Source: DATKUK01 sp035530655
GTDB lineage: Bacteria > Planctomycetota > Phycisphaerae > UBA1845 > DATKUK01
DNA length: 64,000 bases
Direction of reading: 5' to 3'
NCBI GenBank assembly: GCA_035530655.1
Contig: DATKUK010000014.1
Coordinates: forward strand, 1-64,000
A program made the position numbers and the translations under genes. This document shows positions 33,821 through 43,210 of the stretch, one piece after another (the first letter of the stretch is position 1; each line of letters starts with the position of its first letter). The notes beneath the pieces were generated by a model. It was not told where the DNA came from and did no database searches. It was given only the letters and a program-made list of their open reading frames with translations.

Positions 33821-35009
33821 CGTCTCTCTGCAGCTTGGGTTGGATCAGCGAGTCGATAACCGAGCGATCGACCTGTTTCGACTTCGGGCCGGCCTGGTCA
33901 TCGTCCGCCGGCTCGTCATGGTGCTGTTGCTGAGTCTGGCTCCCGGATTGGACCAGTTGCTCGATCGTGCGGCGATCAGGCGGCTGGTCGGCTGGACTCT
34001 GCGTGCCGGTCGGCTGGTCGGCGCCCGGCTCGGACTTCGCGGCGGCCACGAGGCTGTCCACAAGTTGCTGACCGGTCTGAAGGCCGTCGGCCCGCAGGAA
34101 CTCGGCCATCGGTCCGCCCGCCTCGGCTCCCGAGGTCGTCAGGCGTTGCTGTCGAGCCTCCTGCACGATTCGCAGGAAGAATTCCTCCAACCGGTCGGTG
34201 GGCGTAGTAACGCCGAGGACCTCCTTGCCCTCGAGATTCTCGACGAGCTCCTTGATCCGCTCGATGGTGTCGGGGCGGAGCCGCTCGGCGGTGATCTGGG
34301 TCAGCTCCTGGCGCGCCAACAGGGCCTTGATGTCACCCAGCGCCCGGCGTTTGCCGCCGTACAGGATGCCCACCCGATCACACACGTCTTCCACATCGGC
34401 CAGCAGATGACTGCACAGCACGATGGTCTTGCCGCGGCGGGCGAGTTCACGGATCAAGTCCTTGATCTGTCTGGTGCCGATCGGGTCCATCCCGGTCGTG
34501 GGTTCATCAAGCAACAGCAGGTCCGGATCATTGATCAGGGCCTGGGCCAGACCAATCCGTCGGGCCATACCCTTGGAGTACTGGCCAACCCGTCGCCGGG
34601 CAACGGCGGAGAGTCCCACCATCTCCAGCAACATTTCGGTCCGCCGCTGTCGTTCGCCCCGCGGCTGCTGGAACAGCCGCCCGTAGTAATCAAGTGTCTC
34701 CCGCGCGTCCAGAAAACGGTAGAGATAGCTTTCTTCCGGCAGGTACCCGATGCGTGCCTTGACCGCTACGTCGGTGGGCAAGCGGCCGAACACGAACGCC
34801 CGCCCGCGGGTCGGATAGAGCAGTCCCAGCAGGATCTTGATCGTCGTGGTCTTGCCCGAACCATTCGGACCGAGGAACCCGAACACCTCGCCCGGGCGCA
34901 CCTCCAAATGGAGGTCGTCGAGGGCAACGACGCGGTTGCGCCCCCAGAAATCCTTGAACACCTTGGTCAGCCCGATCGTCTGAGCAACCGGGCCGTTCGT
35001 GGTCGACAT
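33813..35009 (-). CDS. ABC transporter ATP-binding protein with extended C-terminus
   Basis: 398 aa. Walker A GPNGSGKTTT, the Q-loop region PEESYLYRFL, signature YSKGMARR, Walker B LLLLDEPTTGMD and the H-loop SHLL are all intact. After about residue 230 a long Gln/Pro/Asp-rich tail extends well beyond the usual 240-310 aa. This is an ABC-2 export type ATPase. A GTG four codons earlier (35021) is also possible. Partner of the overlapping permease. Confidence 0.9.
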   Translation of the reverse strand: MSTTNGPVAQTIGLTKVFKDFWGRNRVVALDDLHLEVRPGEVFGFLGPNGSGKTTTIKILLGLLYPTRGRAFVFGRLPTDVAVKARIGYLPEESYLYRFLDARETLDYYGRLFQQPRGERQRRTEMLLEMVGLSAVARRRVGQYSKGMARRIGLAQALINDPDLLLLDEPTTGMDPIGTRQIKDLIRELARRGKTIVLCSHLLADVEDVCDRVGILYGGKRRALGDIKALLARQELTQITAERLRPDTIERIKELVENLEGKEVLGVTTPTDRLEEFFLRIVQEARQQRLTTSGAEAGGPMAEFLRADGLQTGQQLVDSLVAAAKSEPGADQPTGTQSPADQPPDRRTIEQLVQSGSQTQQQHHDEPADDDQAGPKSKQVDRSVIDSLIQPKLQRDDE

Positions 35010-35050
35010 CTTTGGGTACACCCAGCCTGATTCGGGCGGGCCTGCCTCTC

Positions 35051-36334
35051 TCAGCGGCCCTCTCTCTGCTGCCGGTAGCGTCGAAGTTCCTGGTCTCGGA
35101 AGAACGCAGGGTTGCGGCCGACCTTGAAACGAATCTCCTTGCCGCCGGCGGGCAGATACACTTTCTCATTGTCGCCGCCGAGCACCGTCCGTTTGGCGTC
35201 GTACCACAACTCGATCAGAACGATGGCAGGGTTCCGTCGATACTTAGGCAGCAGATCGCGGAACTTCCGGGCTGTTGCCTGGATCGACTGGACGGTCTCG
35301 GTGTAGTAGCTGCGGGCCTCCAGCAACATACCGGCTGCTTCACCGCCGGCCTCGTCGAGCAGCAACCGCTCAATCCGCTGGTGGAGTTGGGTCGACTGGT
35401 CGAGATCCCCGTCGGCCCGCGCCTGCTCGTACTGCTCGATTACGGGCAGCAGTTGTTCGTAGGCCACGCCGGCCGCCTCATTCAGCATCATGTTGCGCTC
35501 CTTGCCGGCCTTCTCGATCTCCGTCTGCTTGTTCTGATCTGCGGCCAGCACATCGGCAAAGGCGTCCCGCACCGTCAAGGGCACCGTGGGCTCGCGCACG
35601 AGCAACTGATCGATCGTGATACCGGTGGCCATACGATCCAGATTCCCCTGCGCCCGCGATCTGATGATCTGCTGGACCAGATCGATCTGGCCGCCAAAGA
35701 GGATGTCGTCGGCGCGGAAGGCGGCGACCGTTCGGACGCAGGCGTTCTGCACGGCCGACCGCACCAGCTCTCGACGCGCCTCCTCGTGGGCCTTCGGATC
35801 GGTTTCGCGTGCTACCGAGACGTGTCGCACATAGGCGACCGGATCGTCCACACGATATTCCACAAACCACTTGGCATGAATGATGTTCAGGTCCGCCGTC
35901 AGCAGCATGCCATCCTGGCCCGGCATATAGCCCTCTCGCCGCCGAGTAAGTTCCTCCAGGCCCTTGTCTTTCTGGGTTTCGGGGACTTTGAAGAAGAAGC
36001 TCTCGACCTGCACGGACTCCTTGGCCAAATCGATGATCAACTGTCGGTCGGCAGGATAGGGCAGCGCCCAGTGAAGCCCCGGACCAAACACCGTCGGGTT
36101 CTCGATGCCGCCAAGAGGAACGCCGAACCGCAACACGAGAGCCGCCTGCTTCTGGCTCACCGTGAAGAACCCCGAAGCCAGGAAGAAGACGGCCAGGACG
36201 ATCATCACCACCTTCAGGACGGCGAAGCTCAGTCGCAGCGCATCGGAGAGCGACTGCTGCGCCGGGTCCAGCGATGGCTCGACGTCTGCGGCGAGGGGCG
36301 CTGGTCGTTGGGGCTGAGCTTCCAAGGGCGTCAC
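35051..36334 (-). CDS. SPFH (band 7) protein, HflK-like
   Basis: 427 aa. One membrane helix (about 35-60) followed by an SPFH domain (VLRFGVPLGGIENPTVFGPGLHWALPYPADRQ, then YRVDDPVAYVRHVSV) and a coiled coil. HflK/HflC form membrane scaffolds that control FtsH-type proteases. Its start overlaps the next SPFH gene by 4 bp, so the two are tightly coupled. I cannot prove orthology to HflK. Confidence 0.85.
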   Translation of the reverse strand: MTPLEAQPQRPAPLAADVEPSLDPAQQSLSDALRLSFAVLKVVMIVLAVFFLASGFFTVSQKQAALVLRFGVPLGGIENPTVFGPGLHWALPYPADRQLIIDLAKESVQVESFFFKVPETQKDKGLEELTRRREGYMPGQDGMLLTADLNIIHAKWFVEYRVDDPVAYVRHVSVARETDPKAHEEARRELVRSAVQNACVRTVAAFRADDILFGGQIDLVQQIIRSRAQGNLDRMATGITIDQLLVREPTVPLTVRDAFADVLAADQNKQTEIEKAGKERNMMLNEAAGVAYEQLLPVIEQYEQARADGDLDQSTQLHQRIERLLLDEAGGEAAGMLLEARSYYTETVQSIQATARKFRDLLPKYRRNPAIVLIELWYDAKRTVLGGDNEKVYLPAGGKEIRFKVGRNPAFFRDQELRRYRQQREGR

Positions 36335-37506
36335 TTCATTGCTCCGCCAAGCACGGGCGTCTGGCTCGACAGCTCGGCCGGCTGGGTGGTCGAGCCGAGC
36401 ACGGTGCTGAGCACGTTTTGGTCGTCCTGAAAGTAATTGAACGGCGGCGTCTTGTAATCCATCAGAAACGTCGTGTCCTGCTTGAGAGTTTCTCTCAGGA
36501 AGTCCATCTGCTTGAGGAACTCAGCGAACTCGGGGTCCTCGCGAAACACATCGTAGTACTCGGCCGCCGCCGCATCACCCTCGCTCTTGATCTGGTCGGC
36601 CAGCCGTTGCGCGAAGGCCAGGATGCGTCGCTTGGCGCTTTCGGCTCTTGCGCGGATGCGCTCGGCCTCAGCATTACCTTCGGCACGAGTGGTTTCGGCC
36701 TGCTTCTTGCGCGTCTCGCGCATCTGCTCAAAGACCTTCTGACTGACCGTCTGGGGAAGGCTGATTCGCTTGATGCCCACAGACGCGACGTGGATACCGT
36801 ACTCGTTACGGGCCTGCCGGCCGACCCGGCTAAGGATTTCGCCTTCGATCCGGTCGTATCGCTGTTGGAGGGCGTCGCGGTCGAGCGACACAAACTCGTC
36901 CAGCTTGTAGTCGGAGATGACCGCCGTCTTGGCCGCGCGGATCAGCTTGGTCATGCTGTCGGTGGCTTGGCTGAACTTCCGGACGCGTTTGCTGAAAGTC
37001 AACGCGTCGTCCACCCGCCAACTACAATAGGTGACCACGACGATGTTCTTGCCGTCCTTGGTAAGCGTCTCCTCTTCCGTATCCTCCAGGATCTGGAGAC
37101 GCCCGTCGTAACGCAGCACGCGCTGAATCGGCCAGGGCCACTTGAAGCGCCAGCCAGGCGTCCCAGCGAACTGGCGCAGCCGCACCTGGGCGCCGGCAGC
37201 CTGCATCTGATCGAGGACCGCATGGGCCTGGCTGACCGACCAGTCCCGCCTCACCGCCGCAGGGAGACTTCGCAGGAGTCGGTCAACATTTTCGGCGGAC
37301 ATGTCGGCGGACTGCTGGAACACGCGAGCCACGGCCGCCGAATCGGGCCCGACGTTTTCAATAACCAACTCCGGCCGTTCCAGCGGCTTGCCGAACGTGG
37401 TTACGACAACGCGCTCGGTGAAACTTACCTGATACGTGACCATGTAGATCACCAGCACAGCCACAAGAACGACCGCGGCGATCACTGTGGGCAGGTTCTT
37501 GCTCAT
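36331..37506 (-). CDS. SPFH (band 7) protein, HflC-like
   Basis: 391 aa. N-terminal membrane helix (about 7-25), then FTERVVVTTFGKP and PGWRFKWPWPIQRVLRYDGRLQ, an SPFH domain, and a long helical segment RKKQAETTRAEGNAEAERIRARAES typical of HflC. An insertion of about 65 residues (about 50-115) separates the first strand from the rest of the domain, which is longer than usual. It is 20 bp after the first SPFH gene. Confidence 0.85.
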   Translation of the reverse strand: MSKNLPTVIAAVVLVAVLVIYMVTYQVSFTERVVVTTFGKPLERPELVIENVGPDSAAVARVFQQSADMSAENVDRLLRSLPAAVRRDWSVSQAHAVLDQMQAAGAQVRLRQFAGTPGWRFKWPWPIQRVLRYDGRLQILEDTEEETLTKDGKNIVVVTYCSWRVDDALTFSKRVRKFSQATDSMTKLIRAAKTAVISDYKLDEFVSLDRDALQQRYDRIEGEILSRVGRQARNEYGIHVASVGIKRISLPQTVSQKVFEQMRETRKKQAETTRAEGNAEAERIRARAESAKRRILAFAQRLADQIKSEGDAAAAEYYDVFREDPEFAEFLKQMDFLRETLKQDTTFLMDYKTPPFNYFQDDQNVLSTVLGSTTQPAELSSQTPVLGGAMK

Positions 37507-37526
37507 TACACCAGATTCTCCGTCTG

Positions 37527-39656
37527 CTATGGCTGCGAGGGCTCGAATGTCTCGATCTCAGGCCGCGGCGGCGTCTGCACGTCAAACTCAATCACCAGCG
37601 GCAGTTGCTTCGTATCGGCCGCGATGAGGTACTTGCGGGTCTCCGCCAGACCCTCACCGAGCACGTGGAGGTACTTCTGCAGTTTGTAGAATCGAGGTGA
37701 CACCCGGTAAGCCGTCAACTCCTGCCGGAATCGCTCGGTGCGACCCCGGACCTCGTTCTCCTTCTGCCAGCGGTAGGCTTGCGCGTCGGCGACCAGCGAG
37801 GCGGCCTGGCCCCCCACGCCGTCAATGAAGCGTGAACTGCCGTCGGGCTGCCGCTCGAAGAACCCATTGAAGATGCGCTCGACCTTCTGGCGGGCGGCCT
37901 CGATGAGGGCCGATTCGTTCCGCTCGGTGCTTGCTCGCTCCAGTTCCTCCACCGCCGCGGCCAGATCCAAGGCTCGTTTCTTCTGGCCCGCCACCTCGGC
38001 AAGGACCTTGTTCTCTTCGCCCTCGGCGCGGCGAATCGCGGCCTCCTTCTCGGCCAGCGCACCGATGACCTCCTGGAAGGACTCGGCTACCCCATCCTGT
38101 TGCGGCGGGTGAAGGTTGGTCACTTCCACCACGGTGATGTCGACACCCAGGCCTGCTCGGTCGGCCTCATCCTGGATGTGCCGCTTGAGGTACTGGGCGG
38201 CGACGGTACGTTCGCTGCCCAGCAGGTCATCGAGGTTGGTCCCGGCAACATAGAGCACCCACTGCCGCCAGGCGAGCGATTCCAGCACGGCGCGAGGGTC
38301 GGCGTTGCTGTAGCGGTAGTCAAAGACGTCGCTGATTCGATATTGCACCAGCACATTGGTGTTGATCAGGCTGGGCACGACGGTTACCGATTCGCTCTCG
38401 CCAACGGCCTGACGAGAGGCCACGACGAACGGGATCTCCGGTGCGGGCCCATGGCGCTGGCTGGTCCAGAGGATGACCTTCAGCTCCCGCTCGAGTTGCT
38501 CGGGACTGATGTCCGCATACTCCTGCTCACTGAATCCCAGAACGAACTCCTGCACCCGTTCGACGGGGTACTTGTACGCCCGCTCGATGGGCGACGGCAG
38601 CTTCAGGTGAATACCGGGACCCAGGACGCCCTCTGGCCCCCCCTGCGGCATGCCAAACCTCTCCAGGATGGCCAACTCGTGGACATCGATGACCACCACG
38701 CACGTCAGGAGCAACATCGTCACGAACCCGAAAGCAATCAGCGGCGTGATCGCCCGCTGGAGCAGTTGGTAAAGCCACGTCTTGGAAACCTCGAAGCCGA
38801 ACTGATAGTTGATCGCTTCGGCGACGGTGTGGGCAATGCCGCCCGGCTCGCTAAACAAACCCAGTAGCCGACTGTCGAAACCGGGCCGGTCGGCCACACC
38901 GGGCGCCCGGGGTCGATAGACGTCCAGCACGAAGTTGAACGTGCACTCGATCCCGATGGCGATCATGGCGATGGGGATTACCCAGGCCAGGTAACGCTCT
39001 GGGATGGGCGCCTCGAACACCCTCGCCGCGGCCAGCCCGACCACCACCGCCAGACACGCCAAGGCGGTGCCGAACATATAGCTCGCGCCGGCACGCAGCA
39101 TCTGCCACTCGCGCTGCCGGGCCATCCCGCTCGTGTAACGGCTGAAAAGGAAACATAGGAACGCAACGCCGGCGAGGAACCACAGCGTCACATCCGGGTC
39201 GATCAGGGCAGGCCAATCCTCCGAGTGGACGGCCCAGACAAGCTGCCACTTGATCCAGATCACGCCTACCACCACTTGGTAAGCGGCGATCAGGAGGGTG
39301 ATGACCGGCAGGATCCAGCGTCGGATCACCCGCAGGCGGCGGGCGGCGGGCAGCGACTCCGGGCCGCCCTCGCCGGGCAGCCCAAAGATCCCCGATACGT
39401 CCTGACCGAGGCTCTCGCGGTGGCGGCGGAGTTGCTCAGTCTCCAGGGCCTCCACATCGACCAGCTTCTGCTGGCGGAACACCAACCAGACGGCCAGCCA
39501 GATGCCCATGCCGCCAAGGGTGTACCAGCCGGCCACCCGAGTCGACAGCGACACGTTCCAGAAGTACCCGATCAGCAGCAGAGCGGCCGCGAAGACCAAC
39601 TGCAGGATCAGCCCGACCAAACCGACCAGCTCGCCACGTCGATTCGCCTGCTCCAT
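37527..39656 (-). CDS. Large SPFH protein with six to seven N-terminal membrane helices
   Basis: 709 aa. The first 330 residues hold membrane helices at about 10-30, 42-60, 113-135, 155-172, 188-210, 222-246 and 310-332. An SPFH domain of HflK character follows (LERFGMPQGGPEGVLGPGIHLKLPSPIERAYKYPVERVQ). The C-terminal helix contains EKEAAIRRAEGEENKVLAEVAGQKK. Standard HflK is about 400 aa with one helix, so the multi-pass N-terminus is an added module. First gene of the six-gene operon. Confidence 0.85.
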   Translation of the reverse strand: MEQANRRGELVGLVGLILQLVFAAALLLIGYFWNVSLSTRVAGWYTLGGMGIWLAVWLVFRQQKLVDVEALETEQLRRHRESLGQDVSGIFGLPGEGGPESLPAARRLRVIRRWILPVITLLIAAYQVVVGVIWIKWQLVWAVHSEDWPALIDPDVTLWFLAGVAFLCFLFSRYTSGMARQREWQMLRAGASYMFGTALACLAVVVGLAAARVFEAPIPERYLAWVIPIAMIAIGIECTFNFVLDVYRPRAPGVADRPGFDSRLLGLFSEPGGIAHTVAEAINYQFGFEVSKTWLYQLLQRAITPLIAFGFVTMLLLTCVVVIDVHELAILERFGMPQGGPEGVLGPGIHLKLPSPIERAYKYPVERVQEFVLGFSEQEYADISPEQLERELKVILWTSQRHGPAPEIPFVVASRQAVGESESVTVVPSLINTNVLVQYRISDVFDYRYSNADPRAVLESLAWRQWVLYVAGTNLDDLLGSERTVAAQYLKRHIQDEADRAGLGVDITVVEVTNLHPPQQDGVAESFQEVIGALAEKEAAIRRAEGEENKVLAEVAGQKKRALDLAAAVEELERASTERNESALIEAARQKVERIFNGFFERQPDGSSRFIDGVGGQAASLVADAQAYRWQKENEVRGRTERFRQELTAYRVSPRFYKLQKYLHVLGEGLAETRKYLIAADTKQLPLVIEFDVQTPPRPEIETFEPSQP

Positions 39657-39866
39657 CGTCAGCCTGCCAAAATCTCCCTCGCCCCTTTCCCGGCCCCGGT
39701 CGAAACGCTAATGTTAGCCGGCGCCAACGCTTGTGTCCAGCCGGCCGCAGGTGCTGACATTGGCAGCCGTCCCGGTCGATTGACGCTGAACCAGCCGGCC
39801 GCTTGGTACGTATGCCTTCCAGGTCGACTTCCCAAATCGGGGGCTCGGCGCATAGGATAGCCTAGG

Positions 39867-40832
39867 ATGTTTACGAAGTTCGCGGCCATTTGTTCGAACA
39901 CATTCAAGGAGGTGGTTCGCCAGCCGATCTTCGGCGTGCTGCTGGCCGTCGGCACGATGGCGATGGTGCTCAACCCGGCCATCGCCGCTTACACCATGGA
40001 GGACGACAACAAGCTACTGAAGGACCTGGGCTTGTCGACTCTTTTTGTGGTGGGGCTGTTCCTGGCGGGGTTTGGGGCCACTGGCGTGGTCAGCCAGGAG
40101 ATCGAGAACAAAACGGTGCTGACCGTCGTGTCCAAACCGATCGGGCGATGGGTGTTCATCGCGGGCAAATTCGTGGGGATCGCAGCCGCCCTTCTGATGG
40201 CCTGCTATCTGCTCTCGCTAGTGTTCTTTATGACCGTGCGGCACACGGTGATGTGGGCGGCATGGATTGACTACGACCTGCCGGTGATCATCTTCGGCTC
40301 GTCGGCGCTGCTGTTGGCTCTGGTGGTGGCTGCGTGGGGCAACTATGCCCGCGGATGGCACTTCGGCGCCGCTGCGGTCTTTCTGAGCCTGCCGCTGATG
40401 ACGGTGGCGGGCCTGCTGATCTGTCTGATCGACAAAAAATGGCAGGTCCAGCCGATCACCACCGACCTGGACCCCCAGCTCTTTGCCGCCACGCTGCTGG
40501 TCTTCCTGGCTGTGCTGGTTCTGGCGGCCATTGCCATCGCGGCCTCGACGCGTCTGGGGCAGGTGATGACGCTGGTGGTCTGTAGCGGAGCGTTCGTACT
40601 CGGGCTGATCTCGTCTTACGTGTTCGGGCAGTTCAGCAAGGAAAGCGTCCTGGCGGGAATTGCGTATCGTCTGACACCTGAGCTGACGTTCTTCTGGATC
40701 GGCGATGCGTTGACACAGGGCAACCCCGTGACCCTGGCGCACGTGGGGTGGGTGTGCCTGTATGCGGTAGTCTACATAGTGGCGATTCTGGCGGTGGCGG
40801 TAGCCCTGTTCGAGCAGCGCGAGGTAGGCTGA
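39867..40832 (+). CDS. ABC-2 type transporter permease
   Basis: 321 aa with six predicted membrane helices. TVVSKPIGRWVFIAGKFVGIAAALL is the same ABC-2 motif seen in the permease of the divergent operon. GGATAG lies 6 nt before the ATG. No ATPase gene is adjacent; it may use the ATPase of the divergent operon or one encoded elsewhere. The two permeases are probably diverged homologues. Confidence 0.85.
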   Translation: MFTKFAAICSNTFKEVVRQPIFGVLLAVGTMAMVLNPAIAAYTMEDDNKLLKDLGLSTLFVVGLFLAGFGATGVVSQEIENKTVLTVVSKPIGRWVFIAGKFVGIAAALLMACYLLSLVFFMTVRHTVMWAAWIDYDLPVIIFGSSALLLALVVAAWGNYARGWHFGAAAVFLSLPLMTVAGLLICLIDKKWQVQPITTDLDPQLFAATLLVFLAVLVLAAIAIAASTRLGQVMTLVVCSGAFVLGLISSYVFGQFSKESVLAGIAYRLTPELTFFWIGDALTQGNPVTLAHVGWVCLYAVVYIVAILAVAVALFEQREVG

Positions 40833-40851
40833 CCAGCCAAAGCAGCGGCTG

Positions 40852-42813
40852 TCATGCCGTCTGGGCAGCCACCAGCGCGTTCACTGCCGTGGGGGTCGGC
40901 GACTCCTGCACCTGGCCGGGCTGCTCGCCAAACCGGACCAGGCGGGCACTGTTGAACACCACGATGATCGATGCACCGAAGTGCAGCACGGCCGCCCACA
41001 CCGGCGGGATATAGCCCATTGCCGACAGTGTCTGCCCCACAACGATATAGGCCACGCCGAACAGCAGATTCTGCCAGATCACCCGTGTGGTGACCTTCGA
41101 GAGGCGTATCAGGAACGGGACGCGGCTGAGGTCGTTGTTCATCAGTGCGACCGACGCGGAGTTGATCGCCACGTCGCTTCCGGCGGCCCCCATGGCGATG
41201 CCCAGATCGCCCGCCGCCAGGGCCGGGGCGTCGTTCACGCCGTCGCCGATGACGGCTACACGGTGCCCCGCCTTGCGTAACTCGTCGACCAGCTCCAGCT
41301 TGTCCTGAGGCAGCACCTCGGCCCGGACATCGGTGCAGCCCATCTCGCGGGCCACCCGCCGGGCCACCGACCAGCGATCACCCGTGACCATGGTGAGCAA
41401 CTTGATGCCCGCCGCCCGCAGGTCCTCGATTGCCTGCCGGGCCTCAGGCCTCGTACGATCTTCCAGGCCCACCCAACCAAGGCAGCCGCCGTCGCGGCCG
41501 ACGTAGAGCATGCTGAGCCCCTCGGCCTCCTGATACTCGGGGCGGTCGAGCAAGCTCATGTCGACTCCCTGCTGGGCAAGCCAATCGGCCCGACCGACCA
41601 TGATCCGCTGGCCGTCCACCATCGCAGCCACGCCCCGGCCGGACACCTCCTCAAACTGCTCTGCCCCAGCGAGGGACAGCTTGGCCTGCCGCGCCACGGC
41701 AACCACCGCCCGAGCCACCGGGTGCCGGCTGAGCTGCTCGACCGAGGCTGCTGCCTTGAGCAGATCCTCGCCTTCCACACCGGGGGCGGGCATCATCTGG
41801 GTCACGCTCAGCTCGCCCGTGGTCAACGTGCCGGTTTTGTCAAAGATCACGGCGGTCAGGTTGCGGGCCCACTCCAGGTTGGCCACGTTCTTAATCAGCA
41901 CGCCCAGCCGGGCCGCAGCCGACAGTGCAGCCACGATAGCGGTGGGCGTCGCCAGGATCAGAGCACACGGGCAGGCGATCACGAGCATGGCAATCGCCCT
42001 TTCCATGCCGTATTGCTTATAGGTGAAAAACAGCACGATGCCGGCCAGCATCAGGATGGTAGGGGTGTACCAGACTACGTAGCGGTCCATCAGCCGCATG
42101 AGCGGGATCTTGGTCTGCTCGGCGGCGAGGATGAGCTTCTGGACGCGTCCCAGGGTGGTGTCCTGCCCGGCGCGGGTCACACGGATGTCCATCGCGCCGG
42201 TCAGATTCGTGGTGCCGCTGAAGACTTCGTCGCCCGGCGTCTTGTCGATCGGCAGCGACTCACCGGTGATGTTGGCCTGGTTCACCGAGGACTCACCGGT
42301 GACGACCTCGCCGTCGGCCGGGATGTTGTCTCCGGGGCGCACGCGGACGCTATCGCCGGGGTGAAGGTTGTGGGCCTCGACCGATTCCTCGCCACCGTCC
42401 GATCGGATGCGATAGGCCACGGTAGGTGTCAGCCGAATGAGCGACTCGATCGACGCCCGGGCACCCAGCGCGGTCCGCGTCTCGATCAGATTTGAGAGGA
42501 TCATGAAGAACGCGACGATGCCGGCGGTCTGGTATTCCTGCGAGGCGAAGGCTGCGAAGATCGCCAGGGCTGCCAGCTCGTCCATGTGCATCTGACCATA
42601 GTAGAGGTGCTTGATCGCATGCCAGACCAGCGGCGACCCCAGCAGCAAGGCGCCGACCATGGCCATGGCGTCGCGATAGAAGTCGTCGGGGAACAGCCAA
42701 CTCGCCACGAACGAGTTGAGCACCAGCACGCCGCCGAGCATGGTCCCGATCAGCATGAGGCTGGCGCGGGTGGTTTGGGCCTTGACCGCATGGGCCAGAG
42801 CATCGTGTGGCAT
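40852..42813 (-). CDS. Heavy metal translocating P1B-type ATPase
   Basis: 653 aa, no N-terminal metal-binding domain. Actuator motif TGES, phosphorylation site DKTGT, SRHPVA, the nucleotide motif GDGVNDAPAL and CPC (ACPCALILATPTA) in the sixth helix are all present. The eighth helix reads LHFGASIIVVFNSARL: it lacks the YN/MSS residues of Cu pumps and the invariant Asp of ZntA-type Zn/Cd pumps, so the metal is uncertain. The start is the ATG with GGAGAG 4 nt upstream, not a longer extension. A TATAAT at 42871-42876 probably serves it. Confidence 0.9.
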   Translation of the reverse strand: MPHDALAHAVKAQTTRASLMLIGTMLGGVLVLNSFVASWLFPDDFYRDAMAMVGALLLGSPLVWHAIKHLYYGQMHMDELAALAIFAAFASQEYQTAGIVAFFMILSNLIETRTALGARASIESLIRLTPTVAYRIRSDGGEESVEAHNLHPGDSVRVRPGDNIPADGEVVTGESSVNQANITGESLPIDKTPGDEVFSGTTNLTGAMDIRVTRAGQDTTLGRVQKLILAAEQTKIPLMRLMDRYVVWYTPTILMLAGIVLFFTYKQYGMERAIAMLVIACPCALILATPTAIVAALSAAARLGVLIKNVANLEWARNLTAVIFDKTGTLTTGELSVTQMMPAPGVEGEDLLKAAASVEQLSRHPVARAVVAVARQAKLSLAGAEQFEEVSGRGVAAMVDGQRIMVGRADWLAQQGVDMSLLDRPEYQEAEGLSMLYVGRDGGCLGWVGLEDRTRPEARQAIEDLRAAGIKLLTMVTGDRWSVARRVAREMGCTDVRAEVLPQDKLELVDELRKAGHRVAVIGDGVNDAPALAAGDLGIAMGAAGSDVAINSASVALMNNDLSRVPFLIRLSKVTTRVIWQNLLFGVAYIVVGQTLSAMGYIPPVWAAVLHFGASIIVVFNSARLVRFGEQPGQVQESPTPTAVNALVAAQTA

Positions 42814-42870
42814 GTCGCTCTCCAGCAAAGGCTTAGCGTTACACGCCCGACATCGTCGGACGAACCGCCG

Positions 42871-42876
42871 ATTATA
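42871..42876 (-). promoter_or_regulatory. -10 box of the metal ATPase gene
   Basis: On the minus strand this hexamer is TATAAT, a full match to the vegetative -10 consensus, about 57 bp before the ATPase ATG. No good -35 hexamer is seen at 16-18 bp. Confidence 0.4.
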
Positions 42877-42909
42877 GGCCAACCGGTGTGGCCGAACCAG
42901 GGCGCGCGG

Positions 42910-42974
42910 GCACCGCCCGCCTGGACTGTACTACCCCGGATGATGCGGGCAGGTTCGCCGGGAGGTGCTTTTTT
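42910..42974 (+). terminator. Factor-independent terminator-like hairpin in the aspS leader
   Basis: GCACCGCCCG (42910-42919) pairs with CGGGAGGTGC (42959-42968), with one mismatch, and six T residues follow (42969-42974). A smaller hairpin CCCG/CGGG lies inside. No plus-strand gene lies upstream, because the ATPase gene diverges. The site may therefore end a short transcript or act as an attenuator about 240 bp before aspS. Confidence 0.4.
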
Positions 42975-43133
42975 CGTCGCCCGCGGGGTGGATCCGTTGT
43001 TGGCGCGGGACGGGGCGGTCGATATAGTGGATGCATGGTCACCAGCGGTTGGTCCATTCTGCGACGGAGGATGCCAGGCGGCCGGCGGACAGTTCAGTCC
43101 GGCCGCCGGGGCAATGACCGCGCCCGCTCGTAA

Positions 43134-43149
43134 GGTCGATCTCTCGACC
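43134..43149 (+). other. Short hairpin upstream of aspS
   Basis: GGTCGA and TCGACC form a perfect 6-bp stem with a TCTC loop, 61 bp before the aspS start. Together with the hairpin at 42910-42974 it makes the 397-bp gap between the ATPase and aspS genes a structured leader region. No gene was seen in the gap. Confidence 0.35.
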
Positions 43150-43210
43150 GATTGACCCCAATCCCGTATTCTTCCTGCTCTTTGGCGATTGCAGCGTAAG
43201 GAGTGCAACA

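Noticed and set aside
36331..37506. Calling the SPFH pair hflK and hflC outright
   Set aside because: Three SPFH proteins with unusual insertions and helices are present and no ftsH is nearby, so orthology cannot be claimed.
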